Virus record (IMG/VR): IMGVR_UViG_3300049460_000375 | Location: 1-21,044 of that record | Origin: a virus | DNA length: 21,044 nucleotides | Reading direction: 5' to 3' (one strand) | Notes under the pieces: model-generated | Database searches by the model: none | The model's input: only the letters and a program-made list of their open reading frames with translations | What the model was told of the DNA's origin: nothing | Program-made: the position numbers and the translations under genes | Shown: piece after piece, positions 7,602 through 13,174 of the stretch | Numbering within the stretch: position 1 is the first letter of the stretch | Layout of the letters: each line of letters starts with the position of its first letter

Positions 7602-8159
7602 TTAACTCGTGGTCAGGGCGTGTTCAAGATCCGCCGAGGACAAGCGTTCTGCATCCTCAAGCGAGCGACGGATAGCGGCGGTCAGGTGCTTTTCGATTTG
7701 CCAGGGATCGGTCATGACGGCCAGTTCCGGTGCCAGTTGCGGGGGCATGCCCAGCAGCTGGTCCCGCAACAGGCGGCCTGCGTTGAAGGCGCCGGTTTCC
7801 ACCGCGATACGCTCGACCAAGGTGCCCTGCTGTTTGTGGAAGTTGGCTTGCTCTTGCAGGGCCAGGTAATGCTCGCGCAGAGCCCGGGACTTTTGGAAGT
7901 CCACCGCCTGCCCGACTTGCGGCACCGCAGGTTCTTCGGCGGCGATTTCAGCCTCCCTTTGAAGGCGAAGCCGTTCGTGTCGGGTGGCGACGGCGGCTTT
8001 GCTTGGGTCGGCGGACTCGACCAGCAGGGCTTCGGTGGCTTCCAGCTCCACCTTGCCATCGTCGGTCAGTACCAATCGATCCTGATTGGCCAACTTGGAC
8101 ACATACGATTTGGCCCAGCCACGCCGTGCCGCAAACTCCGTTTTGCTGATTACAGTCAT
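7602..8159 (-). CDS. Terminase small subunit, Nu1-like
   Basis: DNA-recognition subunit that binds cos and recruits the large subunit. The 185-residue product starts with a winged-helix-type domain (about 1-50; SKTEFAARRGWAKSYVSKLA is the helix-turn-helix), matching the Nu1 pattern, followed by a charged helical stretch (EAEIAAEEPAV, then SRALREHYLALQEQANFHK) that is probably the dimerisation coiled coil. The C terminus (about 130-185) is the expected TerL-binding end. Lambda Nu1 is 181 residues. Start at 8159 has AGGA about 9 nt upstream. It is the first gene of the packaging operon and lies next to the presumed cos region. Confidence 0.9.
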   Translation of the reverse strand: MTVISKTEFAARRGWAKSYVSKLANQDRLVLTDDGKVELEATEALLVESADPSKAAVATRHERLRLQREAEIAAEEPAVPQVGQAVDFQKSRALREHYLALQEQANFHKQQGTLVERIAVETGAFNAGRLLRDQLLGMPPQLAPELAVMTDPWQIEKHLTAAIRRSLEDAERLSSADLEHALTTS

Positions 8160-8323
8160 GATGGAATGTCCTGTTCAGCTAATGAATACGGGGGGTTCAC
8201 CTGTTCACCCCAGTTCACTAAGCAGGTGAACTGTCCGCTAACACTTTCCCGCGGGTTTCCGACCCCGTACCCCCCGAATAACCCCAGGGTCCCCGGCAGT
8301 TTTCGGCGCCCTGGCGCGATTTA
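8160..8323 (-). promoter_or_regulatory. Candidate cos region with GTTCAC boxes
   Basis: This 164-bp stretch has no gene and lies just upstream of terS, where lambda-type phages place cos. It contains TGTTCAGC (8172), GGTTCACC (8194), TGTTCACC (8202) and AGTTCACT (8212), with an inverted copy making a perfect 8-bp repeat CAGTTCAC (8211-8218) / GTGAACTG (8226-8233). These could be TerS-binding sites (cosB). A GC-rich stretch follows (about 8235-8320), with a CCAGGG (8284) / CCCTGG (8309) inverted pair; the nicking site (cosN) may lie there but I cannot place it. TGTTCACC also resembles the octamer bound by P4 alpha protein as I recall it. Confidence 0.5.
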
Positions 8324-8668
8324 TCACCCCTGTTCGCCGCTAGCAGGTGGCACTTCGGAAACGCCCAGCCGCTTGGCGGCCCAGCGTTCGTAAAGACCGA
8401 TGGCGACATCTGCGCCGGCCATTGCGGTCAGGCAACCCAAGCTGCCCGCCGTCCAGATCGTCATGCCCGCGCCGATCATCAGCATCATCGCTGACACGCC
8501 GCAGACAATGCAGGCACCGGACCGAAGCGCCAGGCGTCGCAACAACGCCCAGCCCCGCGCCCCGTCCTTGTCGGCGCGCCACATCTCTCCCGACACGCCA
8601 CCGACCAATGCCAGGACGATCACTAACCAGATTGGCATCTCTGCCAGCGCTTGTTGCTCGTTCGTCAT
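8324..8668 (-). CDS. Holin, three-transmembrane type
   Basis: Inner-membrane protein that times lysis by forming holes. The 114-residue product begins MTNEQQALAEMPIWLV; the ATG at 8668 has GGAG 7 nt upstream, so I prefer it over an in-frame start 7 codons earlier. Three hydrophobic segments are visible: MPIWLVIVLALVGGVSG (about 11-27), CIVCGVSAMMLMIGAGMTIW (about 53-72) and LGCLTAMAGADVAIGLY (about 77-93), with a charged Lys/Arg loop between the first two and a polar C terminus. It lies downstream of the Q-like gene and upstream of cos, a normal place for a lysis gene. No endolysin or spanin is next to it, so these would be elsewhere in the phage. Confidence 0.8.
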   Translation of the reverse strand: MTNEQQALAEMPIWLVIVLALVGGVSGEMWRADKDGARGWALLRRLALRSGACIVCGVSAMMLMIGAGMTIWTAGSLGCLTAMAGADVAIGLYERWAAKRLGVSEVPPASGEQG

Positions 8669-8687
8669 CGCCCTACTCCATAAACGC

Positions 8688-8713
8688 AAAAACCCGGCGC
8701 AATGGCCGGGTTT
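8688..8713 (-). terminator. Terminator upstream of the holin gene
   Basis: On the minus strand, CCCGGC (8710-8705) and GCCGGG (8698-8693) form a 6-bp stem with a 6-base loop, followed by five T residues (8692-8688). It would stop transcripts coming from the replication operon before the lysis and head genes. With a Q-like protein encoded just upstream, it could be the site at which late antitermination acts. Confidence 0.7.
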
Positions 8714-8810
8714 GGTGTGTGGTGCTTGCCGCTCTTTGCGGTCGCACCTATCGAAGATGGGTACTTTTTACAGGTGGATTTTACTGGCAGCAAGCTAGTT
8801 TTAATGCCAT

Positions 8811-8862
8811 GGAGCAATACGGGTGCAACGTGGGTGTGACGCAGGTGCAACAGGGGTACAAC
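8811..8862 (+). repeat. Five 11-bp-phased iterons
   Basis: Octamers GGAGCAAT (8811), GGTGCAAC (8822), GGTGTGAC (8833), GGTGCAAC (8844) and GGTACAAC (8855) start exactly 11 bp apart. The spacing puts every copy on the same face of the helix, as in iterons bound cooperatively by an initiator or regulator. The consensus is GGTGCAAC with three variable bases. Confidence 0.75.
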
Positions 8863-8891
8863 GCATTCAATCGGCTATCGCTTCTGGTGCC

Positions 8892-9161
8892 CTGTCCTAC
8901 CTGTCCCACTATGCAGGGGCGAAGTAGGACAGCTACAGGCGCCTAAATTTGGGGCTCTGCCCTACTGTCCTACTTTATTTACTCTTTTCTTGTGTATAGA
9001 GAGAAAGCTAAAAGCACGCGTGCGCGCCATGAGCGCGACTACGTGCCCGCTATGCTTACGTGTGCATGGGGCGGGCAGAGGTTGGACAGTAGGACAGTCC
9101 AGCAACGACGCGCCTGCACCTGTCCGACTGCATTAAATGGCAGTCGGACAAGGCCGGACAG
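8892..9161. repeat. Cluster of GTAGGACAG / CTGTCCTAC boxes
   Basis: The core GGACAG or its complement occurs at 8892 (CTGTCCTAC), 8901 (CTGTCC), 8924 (GTAGGACAG), 8965 (CTGTCCTAC), 9081 (GTTGGACAG), 9089 (GTAGGACAG), 9120 (CTGTCC) and 9156 (GGACAG), with GTCGGACA in between at 9143. Chance expectation over 270 bp is well below one. Boxes occur in both orientations and flank an AT-rich tract, suggesting a multi-site protein target. Confidence 0.7.
9121..9150. repeat. Perfect 11-bp inverted repeat
   Basis: TGTCCGACTGC (9121-9131) is the exact reverse complement of GCAGTCGGACA (9140-9150), with an 8-base AT-rich centre. Both arms end in the GGACA box found throughout this stretch. No T-run follows on either strand, so a dyad protein site or RNA hairpin is more likely than a terminator. 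It lies 44 bp beyond the stop codon of the Q-like gene. Confidence 0.8.
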
Positions 9162-9193
9162 CAGGAAAGCAGTAAGCGGAGTGATGCCAGGTT

Positions 9194-9559
9194 TCATGCA
9201 GCCTTACCCATCAGCATGCCCTGAATGAACTCATGAGCTTCGTGCAACCGCATGTAGTAGGTTCGAGAGCTGCATGCACAGTGCAGAAGCTTCTGCGAAA
9301 GGAAGCTTTCCTGGTTGCAATAATGCTCCAACACAACCAAGGCAAGCCGGGGCGGCAAGTGCTTGTGAACAATCAGCTCGATATCCGCCGACTCATCCAG
9401 CAGCACCCGACTGCCGCGAGTACCGCGTATTAGCTCGCCCTTGCACTCCATCAACATGGCGATCATGTTGCCGCCAGTCGATCCGCCGTAGGTCACAGTC
9501 ATCGGAGAATGCAGATCCTGCGCCCAGAGCTTGAGCATCTCATCAATTCGCTTAATCAA
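9194..9559 (-). CDS. Small Q-like late regulator (putative)
   Basis: A 121-residue protein at the end of the replication operon. I do not recognise the family with certainty. The C-terminal part (about 68-115; LPPRLALVVLEHYCNQ, then CSSRTYYMRLHEAHEFI) resembles the helix-turn-helix of sigma region 4 and of small phage Q/ArpU-type antiterminators. The position, last early gene and upstream of holin and head genes, is that of lambda Q. The start is probably the TTG at 9559, which has GAGG about 9 nt upstream and overlaps the end of the primase gene; the ATG at 9538 has no clear ribosome site. The role in late transcription is inferred from context. Confidence 0.5.
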   Translation of the reverse strand: MIKRIDEMLKLWAQDLHSPMTVTYGGSTGGNMIAMLMECKGELIRGTRGSRVLLDESADIELIVHKHLPPRLALVVLEHYCNQESFLSQKLLHCACSSRTYYMRLHEAHEFIQGMLMGKAA

Positions 9560-11768
9560 AGCAAGGCACCTCTACCAGGGGCGACTGCAACGCAGACACA
9601 CGCCCCCAAGTCGCGGGCTTCTGATAGGCCCATTGCCGGATGCCGCTCTTTACCAACGCCGGCATGCGCTTCTTCCGCCAGCCCAGGCGATGCATGATCG
9701 CACCAACCCGCATTTGCTCCGGCTTGCCCCAATGGCCGTAGTCCAATTTGAGGGCTTGGGTCAGGATCTCGTTGCCGGTCGCGGTTTCGCCGATCTGCGA
9801 ATCCTCTAACCAAGTCAGGATCGGCCCTTCCCATTCGTCGACAACGAAGCGCTCGTCTTGGGCTTCAGCGAACATCCAGGACTCGTCTTTCGTCACCCAC
9901 CAGATATCGCCGGCCTCGAAGCAGAACACCGCTTCAGCCCACAGCTGGTCGCGAATATCACGCAGTGTTTCCAAGTCGACCTTGTTGCAGAACACTGGCC
10001 AGTAACGCCGGTTGCCGGTAGCGTCCTTGAGGTATTCCTCTTGGTTGGTGGTCCCCACGAACACACACTGGCGTGGCACATCGTTTGTTCTGCGGCCGTA
10101 GCTTTCGCGGTAGGTGTCAGTGGACGCTGAGAAGAACTGCTTGGCCTTAGTGCTTTCAGCCTTGTTGAAGCTGTCTAGCTCCCCCAGTTCGACGATCCAC
10201 TTGCCGCGAATCGCCTGGAAGCTGTCCTTGTCGCCGAGGGCAAAAGGCGTGTCCATGAACCACTCGCCACCGAGAATGCCCATGGCCGTGGACTTGCCTT
10301 CACCCTGCCCGCCTTCAAGGATCATCACCGAGTCAGCCTTGCAGCCAGGACGCATCACCCGAGCCACCGCCGAGATCGGCCAGCGCTTGCCGACTTTGGC
10401 CGAGTATTCGTTGGCATGGACCCCAAGCACGTCCGTCAACCAGGTTTCCAGCCGAGGCACGCGATCCCATTCGAGCTTTTCCAGATACTCACGCACCGGG
10501 TGAAAAGAATGGTCGTGGGCAACCACGCTGACCGCCTCGATCACATGGGACGCTTTGACTCGCAGGTTGTATTGCTGCGCGAGCCACTTCATCACCCGCA
10601 TGTCATCGATGTCGGCCCAGTCGCCAGCACCGCCGCCAAAGGGCGCCGACCGGAGCTTGACGATCTTGGAGCTGAACACGCTATAACCAATGACTCCTGC
10701 CCAGCGCTCATCATTGCCCAAAATCAGCTCGACGTTTTGCATGTGCGCAATCAGAGAGCCGTTTTCGGTGCGAGCCAGTTGATCCTTCCAACCACCCGCT
10801 GCCGGAGGTTTGACCACCGCCAACACCTGGCGGCGGACAGCCTCCAAACCTTCAGCAATGTGCAGATCGTTGAAGTCAGTCCACTTGATTTCGCGCTCGC
10901 CCGAGAAGACTGGCGCGACTACCTGGCCACCGACGATCAACGCAGCATTGGTGGCTTTTTCCTCACCTGGGTTCCACGGATCGCCATTCGAACGCTTCGT
11001 CTTCCAGTCATCATCCCGGCAGAGGATCAGCGGGCAACCGGGAAAACGCTCCCGCATGGCCTTGGAGACAGGTAGCAAGTTGCCCGCATCGAAGGCAATA
11101 GCGACCGTCAGAGAGGTCGCCATGTGCAGACTGGCGCCTGTGGCGTAGCCCTCGCACACGAGTACTGGTTCCCCTGGCTCGGGGTGCGGGCCGATCAAAT
11201 GAAAAGCGCCCTCTTTCGACATGCCGTAGGGCCAGTAGGCTTTGTCACGACCGGTGCCTTCTTGCTTTGCCGGGAAGATCACCTGCAGGCCGACGATCTG
11301 ATCCCGCACGTTGCACATAGGCACCAAAAATGCGCCGGTACGTGGCGCATAGCGAACCTTGAACCCAACGATCTGCTTTCGATCCAGGTAGGCGCTCTTG
11401 CCCTTTTCCGGCATACGCTTGAACAAGCCGGCTGCACGGTTGGCCGCTCGCCGTGCCGCGCTGGCCGCTACTTCTGCGGCCTTACGCTTGGCGTCTTCCT
11501 GCCGAGCACGCATGACTTCGCGCTCTTCCGGACTCATGCGCCCGGCCTTCACCTTGATCTTTTGCGACTCGCCCGAGCGCCAGTCACCAAAGCTGCCGAA
11601 GATCAGCGTTTCGTTCTTCTCGGTGCGATGCTCGTGGACGACGTACCAACCGTTTTTTTCCTTGCCCTTGTCCTGAGCGGTCTTGCACCTGGTGAGCTTG
11701 CCAAAGATCAGCGGCTTTTCAGGTTCAAGGCCGTAGTCTGCGAATTGATTCAATACCTCATCGAGCAT
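9552..11768 (-). CDS. Toprim-VapE/VirE primase-helicase
   Basis: Replication protein that probably primes and unwinds phage DNA. Starting at the ATG at 11768 (GGGAGG 8 nt upstream, overlapping the zinc-finger gene by 11 nt) it has 738 residues. The N-terminal part (about 1-130) resembles the zinc-free primase entry domain with a charged helical linker (80-112). Toprim-type motifs follow: CEGYATG with E206 and CRDDD (250-254). The C-terminal half is an SF3-like VirE/VapE ATPase: Walker A GGQGEGKS (486-493), Walker B region ELGELD (527-532), sensor TTN (573-575) and arginine finger region GNRRYWP (585-591). The in-frame extension upstream to 11939 is spurious. This is a single-protein replication module like P4 alpha in logic, though its family is VapE. 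Confidence 0.92.
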   Translation of the reverse strand: MLDEVLNQFADYGLEPEKPLIFGKLTRCKTAQDKGKEKNGWYVVHEHRTEKNETLIFGSFGDWRSGESQKIKVKAGRMSPEEREVMRARQEDAKRKAAEVAASAARRAANRAAGLFKRMPEKGKSAYLDRKQIVGFKVRYAPRTGAFLVPMCNVRDQIVGLQVIFPAKQEGTGRDKAYWPYGMSKEGAFHLIGPHPEPGEPVLVCEGYATGASLHMATSLTVAIAFDAGNLLPVSKAMRERFPGCPLILCRDDDWKTKRSNGDPWNPGEEKATNAALIVGGQVVAPVFSGEREIKWTDFNDLHIAEGLEAVRRQVLAVVKPPAAGGWKDQLARTENGSLIAHMQNVELILGNDERWAGVIGYSVFSSKIVKLRSAPFGGGAGDWADIDDMRVMKWLAQQYNLRVKASHVIEAVSVVAHDHSFHPVREYLEKLEWDRVPRLETWLTDVLGVHANEYSAKVGKRWPISAVARVMRPGCKADSVMILEGGQGEGKSTAMGILGGEWFMDTPFALGDKDSFQAIRGKWIVELGELDSFNKAESTKAKQFFSASTDTYRESYGRRTNDVPRQCVFVGTTNQEEYLKDATGNRRYWPVFCNKVDLETLRDIRDQLWAEAVFCFEAGDIWWVTKDESWMFAEAQDERFVVDEWEGPILTWLEDSQIGETATGNEILTQALKLDYGHWGKPEQMRVGAIMHRLGWRKKRMPALVKSGIRQWAYQKPATWGRVSALQSPLVEVPCFD

Positions 11769-11985
11769 GCCGGGCCTCCCGCGCTTCGTCGATAGACTGG
11801 CAGATGACGCATTGGGTGCATCCCGGCAGAGCCAACCGACGCGGCTCCGGAATAGGTCCGTCGCAACCTTCACAGAACAGAAATGAATGCGCCACCAAGG
11901 CAGGCCTGGCGGCGTTCCGTGCAGCCAGCGCCTGATCAAGCCGCTCCTGTACTAGATCATTAGCAAAATCTGCGATGTCAGCCAT
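11758..11985 (-). CDS. DksA/TraR-type zinc finger protein
   Basis: A 75-residue protein beginning MADIADFANDLVQERLDQAL, the typical N terminus of small phage TraR-like proteins, followed by a C4 zinc finger CEGC-x17-CVIC. TraR-type proteins bind in the RNA polymerase secondary channel and alter promoter choice without ppGpp; this is family knowledge. The ATG at 11985 is preferred to the GTG three codons earlier because the family starts with MADI/MADV. It overlaps the CII-like gene upstream and the primase gene downstream, so all three are coupled. Confidence 0.88.
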   Translation of the reverse strand: MADIADFANDLVQERLDQALAARNAARPALVAHSFLFCEGCDGPIPEPRRLALPGCTQCVICQSIDEAREARHAR

Positions 11986-12496
11986 TGTTGGCACCCCGCG
12001 TTGTTTGATTAACGTAGGTGGCGCGGTTGAACATCCCCAGCAGTCCTTGAATGCCGCGAAATACCTGTAGGCGAATTGCGGCCAGTTCGTGGTCCGTCAC
12101 CACGCCGTCGCCGATGCTCTTCGCCCAGGTATCAGCCAAGTCAGCCACCTGCCGAAAATACTCAGCTATGCCGATGGTCAAGGTTTCGGGCATATCGTTG
12201 GTATATGCCTCGGCCAATTCCTGCCAGGTCGTATCCCCCACCAACGCGTGCACCGCATCCAAAATGCGACGGTCCTTGGTCAGCTCCAGAATTTCGCCGA
12301 ACTCCTGAATGTTCACTGCATGACCGGGGTGGGTTGGAGACAGCTTGTGCTGCAGTGTGGTGGCGTTTCTGCCGGTGGTGGCGGCAATTGCAGCAGCGCC
12401 ACCGGGGTAGTCCCGAGCAGCATGGTAAAGCGCCAAATCGAGCGGCAGGATTTCCCGCTGTGCTCGTTCAACGCAACTCAGAGCGATTCGGCTCAT
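11978..12496 (-). CDS. CII-like regulator, CP76 family
   Basis: A 172-residue putative transcription regulator. The N-terminal half carries the CP76 signature: LDLALYHAARDYPGGAAAIA (about 19-38) followed by a helix-turn-helix type region with TTLQHKLSPTHPGHAVNIQE (about 46-65; 20 residues) and EILELTKDRRILDAV. In family members this protein takes the CII role in the lysis-lysogeny choice. The start has AAGGA about 9 nt upstream. It follows the Cro-like gene after a structured 331-bp gap and precedes the DksA-like gene with an 8-nt overlap. Confidence 0.85.
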   Translation of the reverse strand: MSRIALSCVERAQREILPLDLALYHAARDYPGGAAAIAATTGRNATTLQHKLSPTHPGHAVNIQEFGEILELTKDRRILDAVHALVGDTTWQELAEAYTNDMPETLTIGIAEYFRQVADLADTWAKSIGDGVVTDHELAAIRLQVFRGIQGLLGMFNRATYVNQTTRGANNG

Positions 12497-12596
12497 GGCA
12501 TTAATCCTTGTAAGTTGCCAGTGCCGCGCGACATGTAGTGGTGATACATTTGCCGCGTGGCTTGAAAGGGCCCAAAAGCCGGTTAGATCTTCAGGA

Positions 12597-12823
12597 TCGA
12601 CACCGGCACCGTGCCGAGGCGAACGATCCGTCGTTCACCTCTGGCGCAACAGCTGTCCAATCTGTGGTGGAAAAGGCAGCAACACCAAGACATCCGTGTC
12701 TTGGAAAGCGCGGTAAAGATCGACGGTTCGCATGTGGTGTGCCCGCCTATCTTTATCGCGACCCGACAGCGCTGTGGTGGTGCGTGTCGGGAGGAACTGG
12801 GCGGCCCTTGGGTCGCCTTTTTT
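12597..12823 (+). ncRNA. Candidate structured small RNA, antisense to cro-cII leader
   Basis: A plus-strand RNA of about 227 nt is suggested by a possible promoter (TTGAAA 12562-12567, 16-bp spacer, TAGATC 12584-12589), successive hairpins, and a terminator at the end. Hairpins: CGGCA/TGCCG (12604-12616), GAACGA-TCCG-TCGTTC (12621-12636), CCAAGACA-TCCG-TGTCTTGG (12685-12704) and CCCGACA/TGTCGGG (12762-12791). Two have the same TCCG loop. It would be complementary to the leader between the cro-like and cII-like genes, comparable in logic to lambda OOP RNA. The promoter is weak, and the repeats could instead act in the minus-strand transcript. Confidence 0.35.
12800..12823 (+). terminator. Plus-strand rho-independent terminator
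   Basis: GGCGGCCC (12800-12807) pairs with GGGTCGCC (12810-12817), including one G-T wobble, and is followed by six T residues (12818-12823). The minus-strand reading lacks a T-run after the stem, so the direction is plus. No plus-strand gene lies upstream, which is the main reason to suspect a small RNA. Confidence 0.75.
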
Positions 12824-12827
12824 CTAT

Positions 12828-13085
12828 CTAAGCTGCTGCTTTTTGGGGGGTCGAGGCATGAAGCAACCAAGCCGCATCAAAAGCATTGCCCTTTTGCTCT
12901 GCAGCAGTCGCCAAAAGCGTGGCGTACTGGGTTTCACCGGTGTAATCGGTTCGCGGCAGGCTGGCTGCCAGACGCCATTTATTCAGCGCCTGATAGCTCC
13001 GGTTGCATACCTTGGCGGCAGCACCGATGCCCCCTACGGCTTCAAAAGCAAACGCGATGGCATTTGGAAAGTCTGATGGGTTCAA
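12828..13085 (-). CDS. Cro-like HTH regulator
   Basis: First gene of the leftward early operon, divergent from the CI repressor. The 85-residue product has a YdaS/Cro-type helix-turn-helix: FAFEAVGGIGAAAKVCNRSYQALNKW (about 12-37, the turn being around GGIGAAAKV), followed by LPRTDYTGET, typical of this family. The start is a TTG at 13085 with GAGGG about 9 nt upstream; an in-frame stop lies a few codons before it, and no ATG fits. It is expected to bind the same operators as CI and favour lytic growth. Confidence 0.82.
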   Translation of the reverse strand: MNPSDFPNAIAFAFEAVGGIGAAAKVCNRSYQALNKWRLAASLPRTDYTGETQYATLLATAAEQKGNAFDAAWLLHASTPQKAAA

Positions 13086-13101
13086 TTTTTTGGCCCTCTA
13101 T

Positions 13102-13174
13102 TCAACTGTTGGTTGATAGTAAAGGTCAACTGACGGATTAGCAACTTCTATGTGATCATCAACTCATGATTGAT
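13102..13174. promoter_or_regulatory. Three-operator divergent control region
   Basis: Three similar 15-bp sites: 13102-13116 (TCAACTGTTGGTTGA), 13126-13140 (TCAACTGACGGATTA, weaker right half) and 13159-13173 (TCAACTCATGATTGA). The first and third are inverted repeats with consensus TCAACTNNTGNTTGA. The third overlaps the repressor start codon. The lytic promoter (minus) is probably TTGCTA (13144-13139), 17 bp, TACTAT (13121-13116). The repressor promoter (plus) may be TTGATA (13113-13118), 17 bp, GATTAG (13136-13141). Bound CI would block both depending on site order. Confidence 0.65.

Larger units (their letters stand above)
8714..9193. other. 480-bp gene-free region, candidate origin/late control
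   Basis: No convincing gene is present on either strand. The stretch contains a five-copy 11-bp repeat array (8811-8862), about nine GGACAG/CTGTCC boxes (8892-9161), an AT-rich tract (about 8971-9014) and a perfect 11-bp inverted repeat (9121-9150). Iterons, initiator boxes, an unwinding-prone AT tract and a dyad next to a primase-helicase gene suggest a replication origin. It also lies where lambda keeps its late promoter. On the minus strand TAAAAT (8783-8778) is a possible -10 element without a convincing -35. Confidence 0.5.
12497..12827. other. Structured 331-bp gap between cro-like and cII-like genes
   Basis: No established gene. It holds four perfect inverted repeats and a plus-strand terminator (see the ncRNA entry). 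Read on the minus strand it is the leader of the cII-like transcript: a boxA-like CGATCTTTA (12722-12714) lies 9 nt before the CCAAGACA hairpin, reminiscent of a nut site. A 32-codon minus-strand frame (12733-12635) is also present but its reality is uncertain. Confidence 0.5.

Noticed and set aside
8665-8850. Minus-strand 61-codon frame across the 11-bp repeats
   Set aside because: No ribosome site, no protein-like pattern, crosses a terminator hairpin and the iteron array.
8811-9161. CRISPR array
   Set aside because: Repeats are only 8-11 bp and lack unique spacers of constant length; no cas genes are present.
9552-11939. Longer version of the primase-helicase starting at 11939
   Set aside because: The extra 57 residues are the antisense-frame translation of the DksA-like gene; the ATG at 11768 has a strong ribosome site.
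12721-12760. tRNA-like GGTTCG string in the cro-cII gap
   Set aside because: No pairing flanks it to make a T arm and no acceptor stem or anticodon arm could be built.
12583-12870. Minus-strand 95-codon frame between cro-like and cII-like genes
   Set aside because: Cys- and Ser-rich nonsense composition in the first two thirds, overlaps the cro-like gene; only its last 18 codons look protein-like and are treated under the frameshift finding.
12495-13141. Plus-strand frames over 12495-13141, one containing a CPICG zinc-ribbon-like string
   Set aside because: Only one CxxC pair, frame ends soon after, and the region is better explained by RNA hairpins and by the cro-like gene on the other strand.
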